From contig CAWHFY010000023.1 of the NCBI GenBank assembly GCA_963828755.1, positions 22,740-86,739 of the forward strand: DNA of 64,000 bases. The letters are read 5' to 3'. The stretch comes from WHSW01 sp963828755. GTDB lineage: Bacteria; Actinomycetota; Thermoleophilia; Solirubrobacterales; 70-9. The notes under the pieces are model-generated. The model had not been told where the DNA came from, ran no database searches, and saw only the letters and a list, made by a program, of their open reading frames with translations. Both the position numbers and the translations under genes were made by a program. Shown here piece by piece: positions 17,164-25,189 of the stretch. Numbering within the stretch: position 1 is the first letter of the stretch; each line of letters starts with the position of its first letter.

Positions 17164-17234
17164 TGGGCGAAGCAGTGTAGGGGCCGATCCGGAGCCCTGG
17201 GGCGAAGTCGCCGACCTCGCGCCATCACGCCGAT

Positions 17235-17716
17235 ATGAACCCTCGAACCCCTTCCCAGCCGGGCGCCGGGGAGACTGCGGCGACGGGAAACGCGACCGAG
17301 GCGGCTGTCCTGCGGGCGCTGGTCGAGCGAGGATTCGACGTCCTCGTCCCGTTCGGCGGCGGCCACCCGTACGACCTCGCGATCCACATCGACGGGTCGA
17401 CCTTCGCCCGGATCCAGTGCAAGACTGCGCGCCAACGCAGCGGCTGCCTGCTCTTCAACAGTCGGACGACCGACCACGGCAAGGGCAGGCGTCTCTACGA
17501 CGGGCTGGCCGACGCGTTCGGCGTCTACGCCCCATGGGAAGGCGCAGGTCTACCTCGTCCCCGTGGGTGAGGTCACGACCTACGTGCTCTCGCTGCGAAC
17601 CGAGCCGCCGCTGAACAATCAGCGCCGCCGGGTGCGGTTCGCGGCCGACTACCGGATCGATCGGTGGTCGGACGCGCGGCCTGCGCGCCCTCGCGCACGC
17701 GGTCCCTGCCGGCTAA
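17235..17716 (+). CDS. PD-(D/E)XK nuclease, group I intron endonuclease-like (two probable frameshifts)
   Basis: The N-terminal part has the nuclease fold: GNATEAAVLRALVERGFDVLVPFG, then PYDLAIHIDG and FARIQCKTAR, giving the D...(Q)xK-type site of the PD-(D/E)XK endonucleases related to I-Ssp6803I. The frame then shifts by one base at about 17529-17540; the next frame reads KAQVYLVPVGEVTTYVLSLRTEPPLNNQ, the expected continuation. A second one-base shift near 17665 would give a stop at TAA 17714-17716. Position next to a tRNA gene fits a mobile or homing origin, but no intron is visible. Confidence 0.65.
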
Positions 17717-17732
17717 CTTGCCCGCCCGCGAA

Positions 17733-17744
17733 TACCCTGCAGCC
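17733..17744 (+). promoter_or_regulatory. Leaderless promoter -10 (TACCCT) for rnz
   Basis: TACCCT (17733-17738) is six bases before GTG 17745. No Shine-Dalgarno sequence precedes the start, consistent with a leaderless mRNA. Confidence 0.55.
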
Positions 17745-18719
17745 GTGGACATGGACCTCGTCTTCCTCGGGACCGGGGGTTCGGTGCCGACCGCGCGGCG
17801 CTCGACCGCGTGCCTGCTCGCCCGCGTCGGTGGGGTTCGACTGCTGTTCGACTGCGGCGAGGGCTCGCAGCGCCAGATGCAGCGGTCGACCGGGCTCGTC
17901 CAGGTCGACGACCTCTTCGTCACCCACCTGCACGCCGACCACTACCTCGGCATCCCCGGCCTGCTGAAGACCTACGACCTCAACGGGCGCGAGCGTCCGT
18001 TGCGGGTGATCGGGCCGCCGGGCCTGATCGAGCTGTTCAAGTCGCTGCGGCGGATCTTCGGCCGGCTCGGCTACGAGGTCGACCTGATCGAGCTCGAGCC
18101 GGGCGAGGCGGTGCGCCACGACGGGTTCGAGGTCCGCCCGTTCGCGGTCGAGCACCGGATGCGCGCGTTCGGCTACGCCCTGGTCGAGGACGAGCGGCCG
18201 GGGCGCTTCGACCCCGACGCCGCGACGGCGCTCGGAGTCCGCCCGGGCCCCGACTTCAAGCGACTGCAGAGCGGCGAGCCCGTGAGCGGCACCGAAGGAC
18301 CGGTGGCTCCCGAGCAGGTGATGGGGGAGGCGCGCTCGGGGCGCAAGATCGTGATCAGCGGCGACTCCGCGCCCTGCGAGATGACCCGAGTCGCCGCGCA
18401 CCAGGCGCAGCTGCTGATCCACGACTCGAGCTTCGCCGACGAGGAGACCGCCCGCGCCGCGGAGACCGGCCACTCGACCGGGCGCCAGGCCGCGCGGCTG
18501 GCCGCCGAGGCCGGCGTCGACATGCTCGCCCTCGTCCACATCTCGTCGCGATATGACGTCCGCGCGGTGCTCGGCGAGGCGCGCGAGGAGTTCGGCGAGG
18601 CGATCGCGCCGCGCGACTTCGACCTCGTCGAGATCCCGTTCCCCGAGCGCGGCACTCCGCGACTGATCGAAAACGGAGCTCGGCGCCCGCCCGAGGCGAC
18701 CGAGGAGCAGCCGGCGTGA
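17745..18719 (+). CDS. rnz: Ribonuclease Z (tRNA 3' endonuclease)
   Basis: Zinc-dependent endonuclease that removes 3' trailers from tRNA precursors. The N-terminal MDLVFLGTGGSVPTARR and the MBL motif THLHADH (about residues 62-68) are diagnostic. FAVEHRMRAFGYAL, ISGDSAPCE and the later HDSSF and GHSTGRQAARLA supply the remaining metal ligands. At about 324 residues it matches the bacterial short form. GTG 17745 (or ATG 17751) is chosen from the family N terminus and the promoter spacing. The stop overlaps the next start (GTGA). Confidence 0.95.
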   Translation: MDMDLVFLGTGGSVPTARRSTACLLARVGGVRLLFDCGEGSQRQMQRSTGLVQVDDLFVTHLHADHYLGIPGLLKTYDLNGRERPLRVIGPPGLIELFKSLRRIFGRLGYEVDLIELEPGEAVRHDGFEVRPFAVEHRMRAFGYALVEDERPGRFDPDAATALGVRPGPDFKRLQSGEPVSGTEGPVAPEQVMGEARSGRKIVISGDSAPCEMTRVAAHQAQLLIHDSSFADEETARAAETGHSTGRQAARLAAEAGVDMLALVHISSRYDVRAVLGEAREEFGEAIAPRDFDLVEIPFPERGTPRLIENGARRPPEATEEQPA

Positions 18720-19500
18720 CCCTGGATGAGCACCTCGCCCGCCACCTGCACGTCGAGTCGCTTCGCCACCGCGACCTGCACCCCGAGCACGAGCCCCACG
18801 TTCTCTTCCAGGCGTCGACGATCGGTGCGCTGCTCGAGGGCGCCTTCGACGGGGACGTCACCTTCGACGAGCTCGCCGAGCACGGCGACCTCGGGCTCGG
18901 GACCCTGAACGGGCTCGACGGCGAGATGATCGCCCTCGACGGCGGCTTTTATCGCGCGGACGTCGATGGCTATTGCGAGCCGATCGCGCCCGAGGCGCGG
19001 ACGCCGTTCGCCGCCCTGGCTTGGTTCGAGCCCTCGTTCGAGACCGAGCTGGCGGCCCGATGTCCTACGCCGACCTGCTGGCCGACCTCGACCGGGTCGC
19101 CGCCGACCCAGAGTCGAGCTGCGCACTGCGAATCGACGGCGAGTTCGAGCGCATCCTCGCCCGCTCGGTGCCGCGCCAGCTGCCTCCGTACAAGACGCTG
19201 ACCGAGGTGGTCGCCGACCAGCACGTGTTCGAGCTCACCGAGGTCGAGGGGACGGTGGTCGGCTTCCGGTTCCCCGACTACGCGCGAGGGCTCGAGGCAC
19301 AGGGCTATCACCTGCACTTCATCAGCGCCGACCACGAGCGCGGCGGGCACGTGCTGGACTGCCGGCCGCGCGCGGTCACCGCAGCGATCGACCTCTCGGG
19401 CGAGCTGCACGTCGAGCTGCCGCCCGGGGTCGAGCTCGACTCGGCAGAACTCGACGACGAGACCGCGGCGGCGCTGGCGCGGGCCGAGGGTGAGCGCTAG
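18716..19500 (+). CDS. Alpha-acetolactate decarboxylase (one frameshift)
   Basis: Converts 2-acetolactate to acetoin. TLDEHLARHLHVESL, FQASTIGALLEGAFDGDVTF and GLGTLNGLDGEMIALDGGFY are the N-terminal family segments. The metal-binding region YHLHFISADHERGGHVLD carries the conserved histidines. The two halves are in different frames: one base is missing near 19050-19058 (expected continuation ELAGPMSYADLLADL), probably in the GGCGGCCC run. The start GTG overlaps the rnz stop. The TAG stop shares the palindrome CTAG with the stop of the convergent hydrolase gene. Acetoin metabolism beyond this gene is not visible here. Confidence 0.85.
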
Positions 19501-20369
19501 CCGAGCGGGGCGACCTGGTCGGCGATCGCGTAGGCAAGCGGCCCGGCTTGATCCTCCTGGAGGAAGTGCTTGGCCGGCAGCAGGGTCGCATCCTCGACGC
19601 GGAGCACCTGCTTGACGCCGTCGAGGTGGTCGAGCCCCAGCGCCGGGTCGCGTTCGCCCCAGATCACCCGGGCGGGGTAGGGGCGGGCGGCCAGCCCGGT
19701 CCGCAGGAACCGATCCTTCTCCTCCGTGAGCTCGAACCCGCGCACGATCCGCAGGAATGCGCGGCCGCGGTCGAGCCTGGTCAGCAACTCGCGGTAGACG
19801 TAGATCTCGGCGGTGGACATCGCGTCGCGGTCGCCGAGTCCCTGGAGGCGGAAGAGGGCCGCGAACGCCGACCTCGGGGTGCCGTGGAGCCAGAGCGACC
19901 CGAGCCCGCGGACGGCGAACGGCCGCATCACCCAGGGCCGGTGAAAGCTCGCCGGGGTCAGGTCGGTGTTGAGCGCGGTCAGCGAGTGGACTCGGTCGGG
20001 GTTGCGGATCGCCCACTCGCACCCGATCGGCCCGCCGATGTCGTGAACGACCAGGTGGCAGCGGTCGAGGCCGAGCGCGTCGAGCGCCTCGCCGAGCCAT
20101 CGCGACAGGCCCGACCAGCTGTAGTCGAAGCGCTCCGGGCGGTCGGCGAGCCCGAGCCCGGGGAAGTCGAGCGCGATCGCGCGCAGGCCCTGGTCGGCGA
20201 GCCGCGGGATCACCTTGCGGTACAGAAACGAGCTCGCCGGGATCCCGTGTAGGAGCACGACGTTTGGCCCCTCGCCGTGCTCGCGGACGAAGCTGCGCAC
20301 CCCGCCGGCCTCGAAGCGGCGCCCGGCGGCGCTGTGAGCATCGATCAGCTGTGCGACCTGTGCGTTCAC
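19497..20369 (-). CDS. Alpha/beta hydrolase (haloalkane dehalogenase-like)
   Basis: A 290-residue alpha/beta hydrolase. Oxyanion loop VVLLHGIPASSFLYRKV; nucleophile elbow HDIGGPIG with Asp in the nucleophile position (VVHDIGG), as in haloalkane dehalogenases and epoxide hydrolases; catalytic His probably in LPAKHFLQED near the end. The cap region contains many aromatic residues. GTG 20369 gives the start MNAQVAQLIDAHSAAG. A longer reading upstream runs through the pyr promoter in the antisense direction and is rejected. The substrate is unknown. Confidence 0.82.
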   Translation of the reverse strand: MNAQVAQLIDAHSAAGRRFEAGGVRSFVREHGEGPNVVLLHGIPASSFLYRKVIPRLADQGLRAIALDFPGLGLADRPERFDYSWSGLSRWLGEALDALGLDRCHLVVHDIGGPIGCEWAIRNPDRVHSLTALNTDLTPASFHRPWVMRPFAVRGLGSLWLHGTPRSAFAALFRLQGLGDRDAMSTAEIYVYRELLTRLDRGRAFLRIVRGFELTEEKDRFLRTGLAARPYPARVIWGERDPALGLDHLDGVKQVLRVEDATLLPAKHFLQEDQAGPLAYAIADQVAPLG

Positions 20370-20438
20370 ACGCCCATGATTACCGCAAGCTCGGCGAAAA
20401 CCGGCAGCGCGCTCGTCGGCGGGCGCCTCATCGGGTGC

Positions 20439-20444
20439 TAGGCT
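20439..20444 (+). promoter_or_regulatory. Candidate pyr operon -10 (TAGGCT)
   Basis: TAGGCT lies 52 bases before the pyrR ATG and just upstream of the PyrR-binding element, so initiation near 20451 would give a leader consisting almost only of that element. Confidence 0.5.
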
Positions 20445-20454
20445 CGACGCGTCG

Positions 20455-20489
20455 GTTCCTTTAACCCGGTCCAGAGAGGCCAGGAAGGG
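20455..20489 (+). promoter_or_regulatory. PyrR-binding RNA element in the pyrR leader
   Basis: The leader reads GTTCCTTTAACCC, then GGTCCAGAGAGGCC, then AGGAAGG. This closely matches the PyrR-binding hairpin of other bacteria (UUCC...GUCCAGAGAGGCU...GGAAGG): the lower stem is TTCC/GGAA and the loop GTCCAGAGAGGC is the recognition sequence. There is no terminator between it and the pyrR ATG, seven bases after the element. The AGGAAGGGG arm doubles as ribosome binding site, so UMP-PyrR would most simply block translation, as described for mycobacteria. Confidence 0.92.
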
Positions 20490-20495
20490 GCGCGC

Positions 20496-21074
20496 ATGGA
20501 AAACCAACCCGAGAGGGTTGTCCTCGATCGGGACGATCTGCGCCGCACGCTCGTGCGGATCGCGCACGAGATCGTCGAGAAGAACCCCGAGTCGGAGTCG
20601 ATCGCGCTGGTCGGCATCCACACCCGCGGGGCGGTGCTGGCCCGCCGGCTGCACGCGCTCGTCGGCGAGCTCGGCGGGGCCGAGGTGCCACTCGGCGACC
20701 TGGACATCTCCTTCTACCGCGACGACATCGGCGACCGCGAGCCGGGCGCCCAGCCTGTGGTTCACAGCTCGCACCTCGACTTCGACCTCGACGGCCGCAC
20801 GGTGGTGCTGGTCGACGACGTCATGTTCACCGGCCGCACCGCGCGCTCGGCCATCGACGCGCTGTTCGATTACGGCCGCCCTGAGCGCGTCCAGCTTGCG
20901 GTGCTCGCTGACCGCGGCCATCGCGAGCTGCCGATCCGCCCGGATTACGTCGGCAAGAACCTGCCGACGGCCCGCGACGAGCGCGTCTACGTCCGCCTCG
21001 AGGAGGTCGACCGCGTCGACGAGGTGACGATCGAGCGGGTCGGCGATCCGGCCCCGAGCGGGGTGACTCGATGA
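20496..21074 (+). CDS. pyrR: Pyrimidine operon regulatory protein / uracil phosphoribosyltransferase PyrR
   Basis: RNA-binding regulator of pyrimidine genes with residual uracil phosphoribosyltransferase activity. It is 192 residues long, with the PRPP loop VVLVDDVMFTGRTARSA (about residues 103-119), N-terminal HEIVEKN and IALVGIHTRGAVLARRL. It binds its own leader at 20455-20489 when charged with UMP. It is the first gene of the pyr operon and overlaps pyrB by ATGA, so the operon is translationally coupled. Confidence 0.97.
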   Translation: MENQPERVVLDRDDLRRTLVRIAHEIVEKNPESESIALVGIHTRGAVLARRLHALVGELGGAEVPLGDLDISFYRDDIGDREPGAQPVVHSSHLDFDLDGRTVVLVDDVMFTGRTARSAIDALFDYGRPERVQLAVLADRGHRELPIRPDYVGKNLPTARDERVYVRLEEVDRVDEVTIERVGDPAPSGVTR

Positions 21075-22054
21075 GGCACCTGCTCTCGATCGAGGACCTC
21101 GAGCGCGCCGACGTCAACCGGATCATGGAGCGGGCGGCGAGCTTCGCCGAAGTGGGCCGGCGCGACATCAAGAAGGTCCCGACCCTCCGCGGTCGCACCG
21201 TGGTCAGCCTCTTCTATGAGTCCTCGACCCGGACCAGCTCGTCGTTCGAGCTCGCCGCGAAGCGCCTCTCGGCCGACCTCGTCTCGGTCAAGTCGAGCGG
21301 CTCGTCGGTCGACAAGGGCGAGTCGCTCAAGGACACGATCGCAACGCTCTCGGCCTACGGCCCGGAGGCGATCATCATTCGCCACCCGCACGCCGGCGCC
21401 GCGAAGCTGGTCAGCGGCTGGACCGACGCCGCGGTCGTCAACGCCGGCGACGGCAAGCACGAGCACCCGAGCCAGGCGCTGCTCGACACCTACACGCTCC
21501 TCGACCGCTTCGGCCAGCTCGAGGGGCGCCCGCGCACCGACCTCGAGGACAAGCGGATCTGGATCGTCGGCGACGTCCTGCACAGCCGCGTCGCTCGCTC
21601 GTGCGCGCTCTGCTTCAAGACAATGGGCGCCGCGGTCACCGTTTGCGGTCCGCCTACCCTGATCCCGCGCGGGATCGCGGCGGCGCTCGGGGTCGACGTC
21701 GCGTACTCGCTGGACGACCTCGGCGAGGCCGACGTCGTCTACGCGCTGCGGATGCAGCGCGAGCGGATGACCGACACCTTCGTGCCCTCGATCCGGGAGT
21801 ACGTGGTCAACTACCAGATCGACTCGCGCCGGCTCGGGCCACGACAGCTGCTGATGCACCCCGGACCGGTCAACCGCGGAGTAGAGCTCTCGCCCGAGGT
21901 CATCGACGGCTCCGCCTCGCTGATCACCGCTCAGGTCGAGAGCGGCCTCGTCGTCCGGATGGCGATCCTCTACGAGCTCCTTGCCGGCGGCGAGCCGCGC
22001 AGTGCAGTCGATGCCGAGTTGCCCGCCCCGACCCCGATCGGCGAGCCCGCGTGA
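21071..22054 (+). CDS. pyrB: Aspartate carbamoyltransferase catalytic subunit
   Basis: Condenses carbamoyl phosphate and aspartate, the second step of de novo UMP synthesis. It is 327 residues long. The carbamoyl phosphate loop STRTSSSFE is at residues 52-60, KGESLKDT and RHPHAGAAK follow, and MHPGPVNRG (aspartate side) is near residue 258. There is no pyrI-like regulatory gene next to it, so this is probably a class without regulatory chains, possibly complexed with PyrC as in some bacteria. ATG overlaps the pyrR stop; the stop overlaps the pyrC GTG. Confidence 0.97.
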   Translation: MRHLLSIEDLERADVNRIMERAASFAEVGRRDIKKVPTLRGRTVVSLFYESSTRTSSSFELAAKRLSADLVSVKSSGSSVDKGESLKDTIATLSAYGPEAIIIRHPHAGAAKLVSGWTDAAVVNAGDGKHEHPSQALLDTYTLLDRFGQLEGRPRTDLEDKRIWIVGDVLHSRVARSCALCFKTMGAAVTVCGPPTLIPRGIAAALGVDVAYSLDDLGEADVVYALRMQRERMTDTFVPSIREYVVNYQIDSRRLGPRQLLMHPGPVNRGVELSPEVIDGSASLITAQVESGLVVRMAILYELLAGGEPRSAVDAELPAPTPIGEPA

Positions 22055-23406
22055 GCCGGCGGATCGCCGAGCTCGACTGGCGAGGGACCGACGCCGAGCC
22101 CGCCGGCGCGGTGGTGATCCGTGGCGCCCGAGTGGTCGACCCGCGACAGGAGCTCGACCAAACCCGCGACGTCGTGATCCGCGACGGTGAGATCGGCGAG
22201 CTGGCCGAGCCCGGCAGCGGAGAGGCCGAGGGCGCCGAGGTGATCGAGGCCGACGGGATGGCGCTGTTTCCAGCCTTCTTCGACCCGCACGTGCACCTGC
22301 GCACTCCCGGGCGCGAGGACAAGGAGGACGTCGAGACCGGGTCGCGGGCCGCGGCCGCCGGCGGCTACTGCGGGATCCTGGCGATGGCGAACACCGACCC
22401 GCCGGTCGACACCGCCGCCGACGTCGCCGCCCTGCGCGAACAGGCTCGCGAGCAGGCCGCCGTTCCGACCGGGTTCTTCGCGACCGTGACCAAGGCCATG
22501 GAGGGCGGCGAGCTGACCGAGATGACCGACCTCGCCGGCGCGGGGGCGGTCGGCTTCTCCGACGATGGCCTGCCGATCCGCAGCGCGCGGGTCATGCGGC
22601 GAGCGCTTCAGTACCAGCGGCTCGTCGGGCTCCCGATCGCCCTGCACGAGGAGGATCCGGAGCTTTCGGCCGGGGGCTCGATGCACGAGGGCGAGGTCTC
22701 GGCGGCGCTCGGGGTTGCGGGGGTGCCGTCGGTCTCGGAGTCGACGATGATCTCGCGCGACGCCGCCCTGGCGAGGTTCGAGGAGGCGCGCATCCACGTC
22801 CAGCACCTCTCGGCGTTCGAGTCGGTCTCGGTGGTCGAGCACGCGAAGGCCTACGGGATCGAGATCACCTGCGAAGCGACCCCGCATCACTTGACGCTGA
22901 CGGACGAAGCGGTCCGCAGCCTCGACTCGCGCTTCAAGATGAACCCGCCGCTGCGCACCGAGGCCGATCGGCAGGCGCTGATCGGGGCGGTGCGCTCGGG
23001 GACGATCGACTGCATCGCGACCGACCACGCGCCGCATACCTCCAACGAGAAGGAGGTCCCGTTCGAGCAGGCGGCGATGGGCGTCACCGGGCTCGAGACC
23101 GCCTTCTCCGTCCTCTACACCGACCTCGTGCTGCCCGGCGTGCTCGAGCTCGGGATCCTGCTCGAGCGGCTCAACGGCGGCGCGGAGCCGCTCGGCTTCG
23201 AGGCTCCGAGGATCGCCCCGGGCGCGCCGGCGAACCTGACCCTCTGCGACCTCGACGCCGAGTGGGAGGCGGGCGCGGACGGCTGGGAGAGCCGCTCGGA
23301 GAACTCCTGCTTCACCGGACGGCGGCTGCGCGGCAAGGTGCTGATGACCGTGGTCGCCGGCCGCGTCGCCTATCGGCAGCGCAGCTTCGCGATGGGGGTA
23401 GCGTGA
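22051..23406 (+). CDS. pyrC: Dihydroorotase
   Basis: Cyclises N-carbamoyl-aspartate to dihydroorotate. Type I dihydroorotase: zinc-binding DPHVHLRTPG at about residues 77-86, GGYCGILAMANT, histidines in PHHLTLTDE, and the metal ligand Asp in IATDHAPH. GTG 22051 overlaps the pyrB stop (GTGA). The protein is about 451 residues long. The last bases (GCGTGAGGCGGAG) run into the first copy of a tandem 56-bp spacer repeat. Confidence 0.96.
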   Translation: MSRRIAELDWRGTDAEPAGAVVIRGARVVDPRQELDQTRDVVIRDGEIGELAEPGSGEAEGAEVIEADGMALFPAFFDPHVHLRTPGREDKEDVETGSRAAAAGGYCGILAMANTDPPVDTAADVAALREQAREQAAVPTGFFATVTKAMEGGELTEMTDLAGAGAVGFSDDGLPIRSARVMRRALQYQRLVGLPIALHEEDPELSAGGSMHEGEVSAALGVAGVPSVSESTMISRDAALARFEEARIHVQHLSAFESVSVVEHAKAYGIEITCEATPHHLTLTDEAVRSLDSRFKMNPPLRTEADRQALIGAVRSGTIDCIATDHAPHTSNEKEVPFEQAAMGVTGLETAFSVLYTDLVLPGVLELGILLERLNGGAEPLGFEAPRIAPGAPANLTLCDLDAEWEAGADGWESRSENSCFTGRRLRGKVLMTVVAGRVAYRQRSFAMGVA

Positions 23407-23514
23407 GGCGGAGTCCGACAGGACGAAGCCGAGCCCGGCCGCTGTTGAGGCCGCTGCCGTGAGGCGGAGTCCGACAGGACGAAGCCGAGCCCGGCCGCTG
23501 TTGAGGCCGCTGCC
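23403..23514 (+). repeat. Two exact tandem copies of a 56-bp spacer
   Basis: The unit starts GTGAGGCGGAGTCCGACAGG and ends GTTGAGGCCGCTGCC. Copy 1 is 23403-23458 and copy 2 is 23459-23514, identical over 56 bases. Together they form the whole pyrC-isochorismatase intergenic space. Related tandem pairs occur at 40525-40614 (inverted) and 45197-45296. Confidence 0.95.
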
Positions 23515-24048
23515 GTGAAGCTCGATCCCGAGCGTGCGACCCTGGTCGTGATCGACGTCCAGGAGGCCTTCCGCAAGGCGCTGTCGAGCTTCGACGCGGT
23601 CGCCGCCGCCTCGGCGACGCTGGCCCGCGGCGCCGCGGCGATCGGGATCCCGGTCGTGGTCACCGAGCAGTACCCGAAGGGGCTGGGGGAGACCGTGCCC
23701 GAGGTCGCCGAGCACCTGCCCGAGGCGGCGACCGTGCTCGACAAGGTCCGCTTCTCGGCGGTCGAGGCCGACGGCTTCGACCTCGGTGAGCGAGATCAGG
23801 CGCTCGTCTGCGGGATCGAGGCCCACGTCTGCGTCAACCAGACGGTGCTCGACCTGATCGACGAGGACGTCGAGGTCTTCGTCGCCGCGGATGCTGTCGG
23901 CTCGCGCACGGACGCCAACCGCGACCTCGGCCTGGCGCGGATGGAGCGCTCGGGCGCCCTGCTGACCAGCGTCGAGATGAGCCTCTTCGAGCTCCTCGGC
24001 GGCAGCGACTCACCGGCCTTCAGAGAGGTACAGGCACTCGTCAAATGA
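23515..24048 (+). CDS. Isochorismatase-like cysteine hydrolase
   Basis: A 177-residue member of the isochorismatase/nicotinamidase superfamily. The catalytic triad is visible: Asp in VVIDVQEAF, Lys in LDKVRFSA, Cys in CGIEAHVCV. A cis-peptide-type region GIPVVVTEQYPKGLG is typical. It is inserted between pyrC and carA, overlapping carA by ATGA, so it belongs to the pyr operon. Known relatives hydrolyse amides such as nicotinamide, ureidoacrylate or N-carbamoyl compounds; which of these applies cannot be read here. GTG 23515 follows the tandem repeat directly and lacks a clear Shine-Dalgarno. Confidence 0.87.
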   Translation: MKLDPERATLVVIDVQEAFRKALSSFDAVAAASATLARGAAAIGIPVVVTEQYPKGLGETVPEVAEHLPEAATVLDKVRFSAVEADGFDLGERDQALVCGIEAHVCVNQTVLDLIDEDVEVFVAADAVGSRTDANRDLGLARMERSGALLTSVEMSLFELLGGSDSPAFREVQALVK

Positions 24049-25189
24049 CCGAGCGACGAGCGACGAGAGCCGAGCGGCAGGGTACGTCCTGCTCGAGGAC
24101 GGCACCCGCCTCGACGGCGACCTCTGCGGCGCAAGCGCCGAGGCGCTCGGTGAGGTCGTCTTCAACACCTCGATGACCGGCTATCAGGAAGCGATCACCG
24201 ACCCTAGCTACGCCGGCCAGATCATCACCTACACCTACCCGCTGATCGGGAACTACGGGGTTGGCGCGCCGGCGATGGAGTCCGACCGCGCTCAGGCGCG
24301 CGCGGTGATCATGCGTGAGGCGAAGAACGGCGAGGACGCTGCCGACGCCGAGGGCGGCTGGATCGATTGGCTCGACGCATGCGGCGTGACCGCGATCAGC
24401 GGCGTCGACACCCGGACGCTGGTTCGCCACATCCGCGACCGCGGCGCGATGCGGGGTGGGATCTTCGCGGCCGAGACCGCGGAGGGCGAGGCCCGCGAGC
24501 GGATCGCGGCCGAGCCGCCGATGGCGGGCGCCGACTTCGCGCGGGGCGTCAGCCCGGCGGAGGCGATCGAGCTCGACGGCGCCGGGCCGCACGTGGTCGC
24601 CCTCGACACCGGGATCAAGCTCTCGATCATCCGCCAGTTCCGCGACCGCGGTGCGCGGCTCACGCTGCTGCCGTGCACGACGCCGGCCGCGGAGGTGCTC
24701 GCCCGAGAGCCCGACCTCGTCTTCCTCGCCAACGGGCCCGGTGACCCGGCGGCGCTCGAGTACGTCGTCGACTCGGTCCGCGAGCTGGTCGGCAAGCGGC
24801 CGGTCGTCGGGATCTGCCTCGGCCACCAGCTGCTCTGCCGCGCGGTCGGGCTCGACACCTTCAAGCTCCCCTTCGGCCACCGGGGCGCGAACCACCCGGT
24901 CAAGGACCTCGAGACGGGCAAGATCGACATCACGTCGCAAAACCACGGCTTCGCGGTCCGCCCGCCCGACGGCGGCGAGACGATCGACGCCGACGAGCCG
25001 GTCCGGTGGCAGACGGACTTCGGCGCCGCCGAGCTCACCCACCTGAACCTCTACGACCGCACGGTCGAGGGCCTGGCGTTGCGCGATGTGGCCGCGTGCA
25101 CGGTCCAGTACCACCCCGAGGCCGGGCCCGGGCCCCACGACGCTCGCTACCTGTTCGACCGCTTCCTCGCGCTCGCCGAGGCCGCCTGA
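24045..25189 (+). CDS. carA: Carbamoyl-phosphate synthase small (glutaminase) subunit (one frameshift at the 5' end)
   Basis: Releases ammonia from glutamine for CarB. The class I glutamine amidotransferase motif VVGICLGHQLL carries the catalytic Cys, and HPEAGPGPHD the His. The body is intact from YVLLEDGTRLDGDLCGAS, but no start codon exists in that frame. ATG 24045, which overlaps the preceding stop, is in frame if one base is added near 24080 (G run) or one 7-bp unit is added to the adjacent gagcgac repeat. Both give MTERRATRAERQG before YVLL. The stop overlaps the carB ATG (TGATG). Confidence 0.92.
24051..24067 (+). repeat. 7-bp tandem repeat (gagcgac) inside the carA start region
   Basis: GAGCGAC at 24051-24057 and 24058-24064, then GAG. 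One unit more or less would change the reading frame of carA, which is out of frame here by exactly the amount one extra unit would correct. Confidence 0.75.

Noticed and set aside
21970..23826. Long minus-strand open frame opposite pyrC and the isochorismatase gene
   Set aside because: Antisense shadow spanning two real genes and the tandem repeat; no recognisable domain.
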